Source: Thamnidium elegans (lineage: Eukaryota; Mucoromycota; Mucoromycetes; Mucorales; Mucoraceae). From it: DNA of 64,000 nucleotides. Both the position numbers and the translations under genes were made by a program. The DNA lies in the NCBI GenBank assembly GCA_025201345.1, contig JAIXMG010000002.1, positions 744,001-808,000 of the forward strand, given 5' to 3'. Positions within the stretch are counted from its first letter, which is position 1. Every line of letters begins with the position of its first letter. The notes below the pieces were generated by a model. It made no database searches and was not told the DNA's origin. It saw only the letters and a list, made by a program, of their open reading frames with translations. This document shows, one piece after another, positions 11,211 to 20,225 of this stretch.

Positions 11211-12344
11211 TTACTGATTTGTATGTTCCATTTTCTTTTTACTCTTTGACCAACGTAACCCACATGCGTTACATAGTCTAATAATAATAAATGACATGTT
11301 AAAAACTGTATAAAAAGAAGAGGTCATTTTAATTCACTTACGTCTTGGGGCCATTGGGTCCTCTTCTCCATCCAGGCGCTTCTGTAGTACCACAATCAGT
11401 ACATATTTTAGGTTCTTGTACACTTGTATCAACTCGTTTTTGCTATAAAATATAGCCACTTAGCAATAATTAAATACCCAACATATATTTTTGTTTTTTT
11501 TTACCTTTTTTCCTAATCTGGGCCGATCGGTGATTTGACCCCTTTCTGTCATATTTTCTGCATTACTTACGACAATAGGATGGTTCATATCTACAGTCGT
11601 TAAGTCACCACTTTCTAAACCTAATGAAATGCCAACAGAACGTTCACCCATGTCATAACGTAAACCCGTAAATAAGGATAAACTTTCTGATATATCGTAA
11701 TTAGAGTTAACACCTTGTGTATAAACATTGGTTCCATTAACTGGTATATTAAAATTATCATATTCATCGCTTGATTCTTCTTCTTCTGTTCCTACTGTCA
11801 TTGATACTGTATTAATTGAACTTTGCTCACTTCCAGTAGATGGTTCTCTCGTATTATGTTGATTCTTGAGTAACCTCAACTTCTTTTTCAACATTTCATT
11901 CTCCATTTTAAGATCAAGAAACGAATCAATAGAATTAGCTGCTTCGGAAGGTATCTTTCGAGCGTTACCAAAGAAAGAGCCTTTATGGAACCGTCCTCTT
12001 GTTTCTAACGTTGTATATTTACCATCTTTTCTCAAGAACCGATAAGTTGTTCGTAATGTCTGCATGGAGAGCTTAGTTGTTCGGAATTCACGGACGAACG
12101 TGTCAATATCATCCACATGGACAAACTCTGTGAATACATGTTGGACTAATTCCGTTGGTTTGTAACCGAGAAATTCAACAGAAGCATCAGAGCAGTAAAT
12201 TATACGGAGATCATCGTTCAGGACATGAACAATGTCCCTTACAGACTCTAATACACTTTGTGACCAATTCTTCCGACGAGTAAACTCACCAGAGTTGGGA
12301 TTTTTATTGAATTTTAACTTCATTACTTGTTGAGAATTGTCCAT
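11211..12344 (-). CDS. White-collar-2 type PAS / GATA zinc-finger regulator
   Basis: Three exons (12344-11505, 11442-11342, 11277-11211), phase kept, 335 residues. A single PAS domain occupies roughly residues 28-145 (SVRDIVHVLNDDLRIIYCS..., RFLRKDGKYTTLETRGR). A short predicted coiled coil follows (ENEMLKKKLRLLKNQ), then an acidic/Ser-rich linker, then a C-terminal GATA finger with C294-x2-C297-x18-C316-x2-C319 split across the last intron. This matches WC-2/MadB-type partners of the WC-1 blue-light receptor, which bind GATA-containing promoters of light-regulated genes. The PAS lacks a flavin-binding cysteine motif, as expected for WC-2 rather than WC-1. Mucorales carry several wc-2 paralogues; which one this is cannot be told. 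Confidence 0.88.
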
Positions 12345-13275
12345 TTATATATATTTGAAAGAATACAGCCGACTGTAAAAGAACATGATAAAAAGTCGGC
12401 GCCGGATTGTACTTTAAGGGGATAATTATTTATCCACGTAATGATTCTTTAAATTTATCAGCTCTATAACACCCCTATTATAAATAAACTCGAAAGAAGA
12501 AGAAAAATGTATTTTACGTTCTGTTTTCTTCTCTTATAAATTATTCGTAGTCTTGATCTCACGTTAATATCCTGTATGCATTTAGTTGCGCTTGAAAATC
12601 TAGTCAGGCGCAAATATAATAATGCATGAATCAAGATCTTCTTTTTTTTTTTTACAACATTATATATATTTGGTAGACATTCTTAAACTATTTTATTTCA
12701 ACATTACTACTTTTAAAACCTCATTAATTTTCAGCTACTTGACAAAACTGGTTTGAAAAAGTAATACATCACAATTTTTGCTGAGCGTGTAAATAGAACA
12801 TATATCAAGAATCCCCAAAAAAAAAAAAAGAGAAAAAAGTTCACATATAATTAAATGATACTAGACGGAATTTATTTAAAGATAAGCGTCATTAAAAGGG
12901 GAAAAGTAATGTTTGATGAAAATAAAACTATACTTAACGAAGGTAAAATGGTTTATGTTACAGTTTTAAAATCCAGTAAGGATCAATGATTCGCCTGCTT
13001 CCATTACACCTGTTAATTTTTTATATCCGATACCCATACCAACTATTTTTACGGAAAACTGGAGGGTGGAAGTATAGAATACATACCTTATGGAAGCCAT
13101 TACAGGTACATCTAATTTCCTCTTCCCACCAAGAAGGAACAATAAAAACACAAAATGAAATAAATGACGGACCGGACATAGTCCTTTCCTCCGGAATTGT
13201 CGGAATGTTTCGGTCCGGACATTTTTTTTCCTTTTTTGAAGTATAACTTTTTGGCAGATTGCCAACAATATATCA
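12345..13275. other. Intergenic region with paired CGGWCCG motifs
   Basis: Mostly AT-rich with A/T tracts. At 13168-13179 and 13211-13222 there are near-identical 12-mers CGGACCGGACAT and CGGTCCGGACAT, whose cores are reverse complements of each other; TCCGGAAT and TCGGAATG lie between. Small overlapping open frames at 12966-13268 are not supported as genes. Confidence 0.4.
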
Positions 13276-13349
13276 GCTTCCGTGGCGCAATTGGCTAGCG
13301 CGTCTGACTGTTAATCAGGAGGTTGGTGGTTCAAGCCCACCCGGGAGCG
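13276..13349 (+). tRNA. tRNA-Asn (GTT)
   Basis: A 74-nt intronless cloverleaf. Acceptor GCTTCCG pairs with CGGGAGC (one T-G wobble); A-box TGGCGCAATTGG; anticodon loop CTGTTAA gives GTT; B-box GGTTCAAGCC; discriminator G. It is directly followed by a TTTCTTTTT Pol III terminator. A young retrotransposon begins 120 bp downstream. Confidence 0.95.
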
Positions 13350-13469
13350 TTTCTTTTTGCTTCTTCTTTTACTATGGTGTATCTAGTCGATTGTGTTACT
13401 TAAACCTTGTCTATCAAGCAGTGTTGATTGTAAGGTTGTCGTGTCTCAGCTGGTGATTATAACTCTTTT

Positions 13470-13474
13470 GTTAC
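13470..13474. repeat. Target-site duplication GTTAC (left copy)
   Basis: GTTAC immediately precedes the left LTR and is repeated at 20662-20666 immediately after the right LTR, the signature of a 5-bp staggered integration event. Confidence 0.9.
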
Positions 13475-13910
13475 TGTTAATCAATCGATAGTGTGGTAAA
13501 GTGTAAAAAGAGTATAATAAGGTAATAGTAAGAAAAGTGAGCACCAGTTCCTGTTTTATAAGTAGAACGACTTAAATAATAAAGTAGAATAAAAGATTTA
13601 GGTAAAAAGTACAATGGAAAGTAAGATCCAAGGGAATTCAAGTACAAAATAAAATAAAGTAATAAAGATAAAATAAAAGAGCTTGATTTTAAAGGTCTTT
13701 TATAAAATAAAGGAAGTATAAGATTAAATTGTTTACAAAAAGTGAATTATATTTTATTAAATAAAAGTTGAAGGTATTTATATCATTTTTAGTTTTCTTA
13801 ATTAGGTTTTTAAATTTATAACAACCATGGAGGTTTGATTTCTTGTGTTAGGACAACAAGGACGATCCTTGTTAACATTATTTTATCAGAAAGAGGTAGT
13901 TTGTGTAACA
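13475..13910 (-). repeat. 3' LTR of the retrotransposon
   Basis: 436 bp, TGTTAATC...TGTAACA on the plus strand, apparently identical to 20226-20661. As the genes run on the minus strand, this is the 3' LTR. Confidence 0.95.
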
Positions 13911-13946
13911 TATGGTGCGTGCTGGAGAAGTTTAGACCCTAAACGT

Positions 13947-15836
13947 TCAAAGCAGACAGTTTTCGTAGGGATCCATTCGTTTGATCATGTTTTTCAGGGC
14001 AATAGTACGAGCAGCTTTTCTAGCTTTTCCAGAGGCGTTTCCAATATAGAAGCTTCTTAAGTGTAAATACCTAGCATATTCCGCTTCACAAGTAGGCAGA
14101 TTAACTTGTTCATGACATAATTTAACAATATTCACGGCCATTCTCTTTAATAAGACACCATTTCGCTTCTTTTCTTCAGTTATTTTCTTATTTCTAGTAT
14201 CATATTCCCAAGCATCAGATTTTATTTCTTGAGTTAAGGTCCATCTTTCATTAGTTGTTTCTTCCGTGAGTTCAGCGTCAAGTCCCAATGAGTTGAGATC
14301 TAATAGATTTAGCATCATGTCTTCGCTTCCTTCTAACTGTTCATCTGGTTCATTTGTCTCTTCAACTATTCCTTCAAAATCTTCTAAAGAGATTACAGAT
14401 TCATAGTCTCTTTGTGGTTCCATTCGAGCATGTGGACCGAGCCGATCATTAATGGAAATAACGTTTTCTTGTTCTTGCATTCCTTGTTTAGATGTTAGAT
14501 TATTATCTTCTTCTGATTCTTGCAACCTCGTCTTTTTATAGTTTTCTTCTAATTTCCAACCTACATCGGGCACTTTATAAATTCTTAGGCGATTCCCATG
14601 TACAATTCTTATTTCTGTGGAACCATCTTTCTTTTTTCCTTGTATAACATAGCTGCCTTTCTTTAAGTCTTCGATTACAGTATATAATCCTTCCCACAGG
14701 TCTTCAAGTTTTCCTGCCCAGGAAGTTCCTCTAAAATCACGATATCGCTCTACAGTATCACCAACTTCGAACGCAGGCTTTAGTAATTTCTTTTTTTGTA
14801 GAAGTTTCTTGTCGATAGCTTCTTTTTGTGCTTTCTGCGATGTTTCAATTCTTTTTATGGCATTTTTTCTTATTAATTGTAAAACGTTGATCTGCTTATT
14901 GGTTCTTAGTTCAAGTATCTTATCAAAGTTTAATTCTGTTGGGATTTGAGCTTTTCTATTGTCAAAAGACGTGCGAGGTTGATAGCCATAGAGTAAATAA
15001 AACGGAGTTTCTTTAGTTGTAGCTTGTTGCATGCTTCTGTAAGAATATAGCATAGACGGTAAGTAGAGATGCCAATCCTTCTTTTCTTCTGGTGTTCTTC
15101 TTTGCATGATTTGATCAAAGGTGCGATTAAAGCGTTCAATCAATCCGTTCGCCTGACTATTATAGGGACTTATGTTATTTTTTCTAATACCAAATTGGAG
15201 ACAGACTTGATATACTAATTCGCTTATCATTGGTTTCCCGTTGTCGGTAATTATAACTCGAGGACATCCATGTCTACATATAATTTCTTCGTATAAAAAT
15301 AAGGCTATTTCAGATGCAGTTTGAAAGCGCACCGCTCTAGCTTCAACATATTTGGTTAAGTAATCAATTGCTGCGATAATATATCTATAACCTCCTCTAC
15401 TTGTCGTTACATGTTTGACATCAATTGCTATTTGTTCAAAAGGTACGTGTAACACAGCCACGGGATGTAATCTTTCATTTAAAGTTTTTCTACTGTGTCG
15501 TTGGCATCGCGGGCATTCTTTCACGTATTGAGTAACATCTTTAACCATATTGGGCCAGTAATATTTTGATGAAAGCTTGTTAATTGTATTATTGTAAGCT
15601 AAGTGTCCTCCTAAAGGATGTTGATGTGCCAAATATAAAGCTTCTATTGCTTCAGATTGATTTAATACTATTCTATGTTGATAAGTGTCAAAATTGCACC
15701 GATATAATTTGTTGTTTAATAGCGTATAGTTCTTAGATTGCTTTAGTAAGAATTTTTGTTGGTCGGAATCTGCGAGGTCAGGTACCTGCAGATTCGTTAG
15801 GTAAGCTTTGAGTAATATAATTGTTGTGTTATCCAT
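13947..15836 (-). CDS. Retrotransposon integrase, separate ORF with long C-terminal extension
   Basis: 629 residues. The N-terminal HHCC zinc domain (HPLGGH, then CPRC near residues 74-117) is followed by the DDE catalytic core: Asp near 138 (AIDVKHV), Asp near 197 (ITDNGKP) and Glu near 232 (NGLIERFNR). A GPY/F-like module follows (about 360-430, with WEGLYTVIED). It should catalyse 3' processing and strand transfer of the element's cDNA. No chromodomain is seen. Instead about 190 further residues of acidic, then basic, unknown sequence end at YENCLL, 36 bp before the LTR. It starts with its own ATG in a good context (AACAATGG) in a frame different from RNase H, so it is not a simple continuation of pol. 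Confidence 0.9.
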   Translation of the reverse strand: MDNTTIILLKAYLTNLQVPDLADSDQQKFLLKQSKNYTLLNNKLYRCNFDTYQHRIVLNQSEAIEALYLAHQHPLGGHLAYNNTINKLSSKYYWPNMVKDVTQYVKECPRCQRHSRKTLNERLHPVAVLHVPFEQIAIDVKHVTTSRGGYRYIIAAIDYLTKYVEARAVRFQTASEIALFLYEEIICRHGCPRVIITDNGKPMISELVYQVCLQFGIRKNNISPYNSQANGLIERFNRTFDQIMQRRTPEEKKDWHLYLPSMLYSYRSMQQATTKETPFYLLYGYQPRTSFDNRKAQIPTELNFDKILELRTNKQINVLQLIRKNAIKRIETSQKAQKEAIDKKLLQKKKLLKPAFEVGDTVERYRDFRGTSWAGKLEDLWEGLYTVIEDLKKGSYVIQGKKKDGSTEIRIVHGNRLRIYKVPDVGWKLEENYKKTRLQESEEDNNLTSKQGMQEQENVISINDRLGPHARMEPQRDYESVISLEDFEGIVEETNEPDEQLEGSEDMMLNLLDLNSLGLDAELTEETTNERWTLTQEIKSDAWEYDTRNKKITEEKKRNGVLLKRMAVNIVKLCHEQVNLPTCEAEYARYLHLRSFYIGNASGKARKAARTIALKNMIKRMDPYENCLL

Positions 15837-15989
15837 TGTTGTCAGTTTATTTGATTTGAGTTGAGTTTTATTTAATTAGTTGTTATGATTGGTTAAGTTT
15901 AATAATTAATAATATTTGATGATAAATTATATTTGGTGGATAGATTGTTTTTAAGTTGGTTTTGTATTGTTTTTCCAAGGATTTTCAAT

Positions 15990-16025
<36 letters not shown>

Positions 16026-16081
16026 ACAGTAGCTTTTTACGTCGTTCAGTGAATAGTTGGACTTTTATTGTTATTGTTGTG
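15837..16081 (-). other. Untranslated spacer between RNase H and integrase with A34 tract
   Basis: 245 nt between the RNase H stop and the integrase ATG. On the coding strand it contains an uninterrupted A34 (16024-15991), then an A/C/T-rich, AUG-poor stretch resembling a 5' leader up to the integrase start. No splice pair that would fuse the two ORFs was obvious. Confidence 0.7.
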
Positions 16082-18784
16082 CTAATTTCCAATTCTAGAC
16101 AAGAAGTCGGCACTTTCATTAACTCTTCCAGGTCGGTATTTTACTTCAAATTCATATTCATTTAATATAGTTATCCATCTGGCGAGAATTCCTGTTGGTT
16201 CTTGTGATTTTAACAAACCATTGAGAGCAGCGTGATCAGTTATGATAGTAAAACGTTTTCCCAAGAGATATGGTCTAAATATCTTAACAGCCCAGACAAT
16301 AGCGAGACCTTCTAATTTTGATACACCATAATTTAATTCGGGACCTCTCAAGCCTCTACTAATATACTGTATAGGATGCTCGTGTCCATCATCATCTAAT
16401 TGAGTAAGTACGCATCCAATTCCCACTCTACTTGCGTCTGTAACCAACACGAAAGGCTTGTCGAAGTTTGGCCTAATAAGTACCGGTGTACTGGTTAAAG
16501 CTTCTTTTAGTTTGTTAAAAGCTTCTAAAGATTCTTGATTCCAGGTGTTTTGTCCTTTTTTTGTTAGGTTATGTAAAGGTCTTGCAATAGCGGCAAATTG
16601 ATTAATAAATCGTCTGTAGTACGAAGCAATTCCAATAAAACTCTTTATCTGGGTAACTGTAGTAGGTGTAGGAAAATTTTTGACTTTTTCTATTTTAGCA
16701 GGATCAGTCTCTAAACCATCTTTAGTAATTATGTAGCCTAGAAAGTTCAGTTTGTCCTTGAAGAAAAAGCATTTCGTAATGTTTAGCTTTAAGTTGGCAA
16801 CTCGAACACAGTTAAACAATTTTTCCAAGTCGATTAAATGGTTTTCGTGAGTTTTTGAGAAACAATTTAAGTCATCTATATAAGCGACAAGAGATTTGTT
16901 GATTAAATCTTTGAATACTAGATCTACCATCCTTTGGAAAGTCCCCACAGAGTTACACAAACCCATTGGCATGCGCGAGAATTCCCATTGGCCTAGCTGT
17001 GCAGTGGCGAAAGCACTTTTTTCAATAGAATCTTCAGCGAGAGCTACTTGATAAAAACCGCTTCGCATATCCAGGGCCGAGAAGATAGAAGCATTTCCTA
17101 ACGTGTCCAATAAAGTTTCAATTCTTGGTAAAGCATAGGCGTCCTTTTTTGTGATAGCATTTAATTTTCGATAATCTATAACTAATCTATAGCTATTATC
17201 TTTTTTCTTTACTAGAATAATAGGTGAGCTCCAAGGGCTGTTGGAAGGTCGAATCACTCCTAGATCACTTAATTTATTTAATTCATTTTTTAAGCTTTCA
17301 ATTTCAGCAGGGCACATTCTATAAGGACGACTGCGTATAGGTGGCACATCTTCTGTGATAATTCGATGTTTTATTAATGGTGTACATCCGAGTGTGTCGT
17401 TATTCCAGTCAAACACATCTTGATAATTGTTGATTAAATTTAGAAATTGTTGTTTAATATTGTCATCAATTTCTCCCATTTGAATTTTTTCTTTTTGATC
17501 AACCGTTAGAATAGATCTTGAAGTTTCGCTTATATTTGAATCTTCAATTTTTGGTGGATCTATGTCGATTAGCGTTAGATCATATCCGTTAGCTTCCACA
17601 TCATCGTCAGAACGTTGATAAGTTTCTATTTCAGGTTCAGGGACGATAGTGAAAAGATCACCTTTAAAATTTCTTTCTACCATGCTAAACGATACTTTCT
17701 TGTTTGAGCTTTCAGCATCGTCGTTGAAATAAGCTTCGTCGTCATCACTGGTTGAACTTTGTTCACTAATAGTATCATCATCTGTATATTCCTCAGTTGA
17801 ATCAGTTTCAAAGTCGTCATGAGTATCATCTTCATCCTCTACAATAGTTTTTATTTGAGGTTCCATAACTTTTGTAGGTATTTTTGTTACAGCTTGAATA
17901 ATAGGTCCTTTAGTTGTTTTAAAGAAATTAATGGGTATCTCTGCCATTCTTCCTTTATATGTAACCGATAATAGTTTCTGTTTATAATCGACTACAGCCT
18001 TTGCACGGTTTAACCAGTTGTTTCCAATGATTAAAGGAGTTGGTGTAGCAGGTAGAACTTCAATACTTCCAGGTATAGTAATAACACCTCCGGCTTTGAT
18101 GGGTACATCGTAGATCAATCCAAGTCCACGTTGTTTGGTACTATTTCCTAGGGTAAATATACTTTGGCTAGGTGAATCGATTTGTAATCCAAGTTTTTCT
18201 ACTAATTCTCGAGACATACAAGTCTTTGCAGCACCACCATCAATTAGAGTTTTGATTTTAAATCCATTGATGACGAAATCAGTGTAAATAGCAGTAGTGT
18301 CTTCATCGTCATCTTCTACAAACGATAAATCTTGGATAGTAGCTGTAGTTGATGAGGATCCAGGCGCAACTATTGATACTTTAGGTTGTCTTGGTGTTTT
18401 TAAAGCATTGACAAATTGACGTTTCACAATAGGTGAGATCTTGAGTAATTCACCAACTGGAATATTAGAATTTTGATCAAATACAGTAGAAACAATATCA
18501 AAATTTAATTTAGGAATTACTCTTTTCCTTCTTGGTTTAGCAGGTTTTATAATAGGTTGATTAGGAGATATAATTGTAGGGTTATCCATAGTCATATCCA
18601 TATCGGCAATAGTTGAATCATAAGTAGGCAAAGGAGTTTCGCGTTCTTTCCCTTTTCGAGTAGGTGCAGGTTTTGAGGAGCTTGGACGAGCATAAGGTTT
18701 AGAAGTTTGTACCACAGGTGGATGTATAGCACGAACCGAAGCATAAAGATCTTGGTCATCTTCTTCGTTTTCATCAGTAAGCAT
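16082..18784 (-). CDS. Retrotransposon Pol: protease, reverse transcriptase, RNase H
   Basis: 900 residues from the first ATG, but the frame is open upstream to the frameshift site, so it is more likely made as Gag-Pol. The aspartic protease motif is LIDGGAAKT near residue 181 (D-x-G-A class). RT shows RLVIDYRKLN, FSALDMRSGFYQV and the catalytic YIDDL near 635. RNase H starts near 780 (LVTDASRVGIG) and includes EGLAIVWAVKIF and IITDHAAL. The ORF ends shortly after KYRPGRVNESADFLSRI, the usual RNase H end in Ty3/gypsy elements, where a fused integrase would normally follow. A long acidic linker (about 300-400) separates protease and RT. Confidence 0.93.
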   Translation of the reverse strand: MLTDENEEDDQDLYASVRAIHPPVVQTSKPYARPSSSKPAPTRKGKERETPLPTYDSTIADMDMTMDNPTIISPNQPIIKPAKPRRKRVIPKLNFDIVSTVFDQNSNIPVGELLKISPIVKRQFVNALKTPRQPKVSIVAPGSSSTTATIQDLSFVEDDDEDTTAIYTDFVINGFKIKTLIDGGAAKTCMSRELVEKLGLQIDSPSQSIFTLGNSTKQRGLGLIYDVPIKAGGVITIPGSIEVLPATPTPLIIGNNWLNRAKAVVDYKQKLLSVTYKGRMAEIPINFFKTTKGPIIQAVTKIPTKVMEPQIKTIVEDEDDTHDDFETDSTEEYTDDDTISEQSSTSDDDEAYFNDDAESSNKKVSFSMVERNFKGDLFTIVPEPEIETYQRSDDDVEANGYDLTLIDIDPPKIEDSNISETSRSILTVDQKEKIQMGEIDDNIKQQFLNLINNYQDVFDWNNDTLGCTPLIKHRIITEDVPPIRSRPYRMCPAEIESLKNELNKLSDLGVIRPSNSPWSSPIILVKKKDNSYRLVIDYRKLNAITKKDAYALPRIETLLDTLGNASIFSALDMRSGFYQVALAEDSIEKSAFATAQLGQWEFSRMPMGLCNSVGTFQRMVDLVFKDLINKSLVAYIDDLNCFSKTHENHLIDLEKLFNCVRVANLKLNITKCFFFKDKLNFLGYIITKDGLETDPAKIEKVKNFPTPTTVTQIKSFIGIASYYRRFINQFAAIARPLHNLTKKGQNTWNQESLEAFNKLKEALTSTPVLIRPNFDKPFVLVTDASRVGIGCVLTQLDDDGHEHPIQYISRGLRGPELNYGVSKLEGLAIVWAVKIFRPYLLGKRFTIITDHAALNGLLKSQEPTGILARWITILNEYEFEVKYRPGRVNESADFLSRIGN

Positions 18785-18842
18785 TGTTGTAAGATGTGTC
18801 GAGGAAGAGTTCTCAAGGGGAATGGATTTTTTATTGTTGTTA

Positions 18843-18892
18843 GGGGCGTTCGACTGACCATTCGTAAGAGCAGCCGACCCGATTAGTTTTTT
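18843..18892 (-). promoter_or_regulatory. Programmed -1 ribosomal frameshift signal (gag-pol)
   Basis: On the coding strand the heptamer A AAA AAC (18892-18886), in gag phase, directly precedes the gag TAA stop (18885-18883). Five nucleotides downstream a hairpin can form: GGGTCGGCTG (18880-18871) pairs with CAGTCGA...CCC (down to about 18844) with a small bulge. A -1 slip moves ribosomes into the pol frame, which is open from there through protease. Heptamer, 5-nt spacer and stem are the standard eukaryotic -1 PRF arrangement. Confidence 0.8.
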
Positions 18893-20064
18893 GACTGGTT
18901 GGTGTTGTCAGAGTTGGTGTTTGTATTTTCATTCCTCTGATTGTTGCCATTGTCGTAATTGTTGTTATTATTTCTTTGGTTTTGATTACCATTGTTGTAG
19001 TTACGAGAATCACCTCCACGAGAATAATCATTTCTTCTTTCAGAATAATGGTCGTTGTTATACCGACGATTATTATAATTATTTCCTCTTTGATAATTAT
19101 TATTATTAATATTGGTACCATTTTGTTTTTTGAATTCTTCTTGCATAACTTGTCTAATCATTTCTTTGATATCTAAATTCTCAGTCTGATGATTCGTGTT
19201 TTGAGAAGTTCCAGTCACTGTATTCTGACTTTCCATATGATGAAGATCTAACGTTTGCAATGTAGCAATTACTTGCTTCAAAGCATTACGGTCACTTCCC
19301 AATTTGGATAAAGCAGTATTCAGTTGGCTAGAGACATCCATAACAGAAAAATCAGTTCCTGAAGGTAGTTTACCAAAAGATAGAATAGGTTTAGCGGAAG
19401 TTTCAGCAACAAATGAATTATCAATGTCACGGGGCGAAAAAGGACTATTCTTCATAGAAATTGAGCGAGGTTTCTCAGCATTCCACCAGCCTTCAGCCTT
19501 AGTTAAATAATCATTAAAGGATACAGCAGAGTTCAAGATACAAAATTTGCGGATTTCAGGTAAAAGTCCAACTTGGAATCGAATCTTGATTTGTTGTTCT
19601 GCATCTTCCAGTTCAGCTAATTCAGCAGCTTCTTGCAAGCGACCCAGAAAAGTTTTTGGATGTTCTTCTTTTCCTTGAGCAAGCATGTTAAATCCAATAG
19701 TATAACGAGTAATAAGTTCAGTAGTAATATATTCCGCTTTGAGTAATTCAATAGCTTCTTGATAAGTAAGACCTTGTTCTAAAGTAGGTTCACGAGAGAG
19801 TCTTCTTTCGAAAAAGTTCTTAGCAGTTCTTCTAAGTTGAGCACGCAAAATAAGCAGTTTACGAGCATCGGCAGTAATATTTTGCATAGCAAAGTAAGAT
19901 TCCAGAGTTTCTTCAAAATTTCTAAAGTCTTCACCTTCAGCACCAGCGAATTCAATAATAGCCATCTTTCTTGAAGGGAAGAGATAACCAGAGTTAGTTT
20001 CAGCATACGCATTAGTTGAGTGGTTGAATGAATTGATGTTTGCCAACACAGCTTGATCGTTCAT
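18883..20064 (-). CDS. Retrotransposon Gag
   Basis: About 393 residues from the ATG at 20064 (MNDQAVLANINSF); the open frame extends upstream only without an ATG. The central part (FAGAEGEDFRNFEETLESYF... to GWWNAEKPRS) resembles the capsid-type retrotransposon Gag domain, which forms virus-like particles. The C-terminus is an Asn/Arg/Gly/Tyr-rich basic tail (NNNNYQRGNNYNNRRYNND and similar) that probably binds RNA. No CCHC zinc knuckle is present. Translation stops at 18883 unless ribosomes slip at the adjacent heptamer. Confidence 0.88.
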   Translation of the reverse strand: MNDQAVLANINSFNHSTNAYAETNSGYLFPSRKMAIIEFAGAEGEDFRNFEETLESYFAMQNITADARKLLILRAQLRRTAKNFFERRLSREPTLEQGLTYQEAIELLKAEYITTELITRYTIGFNMLAQGKEEHPKTFLGRLQEAAELAELEDAEQQIKIRFQVGLLPEIRKFCILNSAVSFNDYLTKAEGWWNAEKPRSISMKNSPFSPRDIDNSFVAETSAKPILSFGKLPSGTDFSVMDVSSQLNTALSKLGSDRNALKQVIATLQTLDLHHMESQNTVTGTSQNTNHQTENLDIKEMIRQVMQEEFKKQNGTNINNNNYQRGNNYNNRRYNNDHYSERRNDYSRGGDSRNYNNGNQNQRNNNNNYDNGNNQRNENTNTNSDNTNQSKN

Positions 20065-20205
20065 TTTTGAGTTTTTGTAGTAGTTATGTAAGTAGATTAT
20101 TAAAAGTAAAAAGTGTTCAAAGGTAGTAATATTGAAAAATGTACGACCCAAACGTAAAGTAAAAGTTCTTGAGATAGATTTGAATCAGAAATAGTAAATG
20201 AAATA

Positions 20206-20223
20206 CCCTGTTAGTGAGCACCA
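20206..20223 (-). other. Primer-binding site
   Basis: On the coding strand, TGGTGCTCACTAACAGGG begins 2 nt after the 5' LTR. TGG at the 5' end complements a tRNA CCA tail, and the rest should pair with the tRNA 3' end. I could not assign the tRNA. The first 11 nt, TGGTGCTCACT, also occur inside each LTR. Confidence 0.65.
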
Positions 20224-20225
20224 CG

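Noticed and set aside
12966..13268. Overlapping small open frames on both strands near tRNA-Asn
   Set aside because: A joined minus-strand model needs a 28-nt intron, shorter than any other here, and several frames are open by chance.
18891..19176. Open frames with Tyr/Cys or Ile/Thr runs over the gag tail
   Set aside because: Shadow frames of the Asn-rich repeat in Gag.
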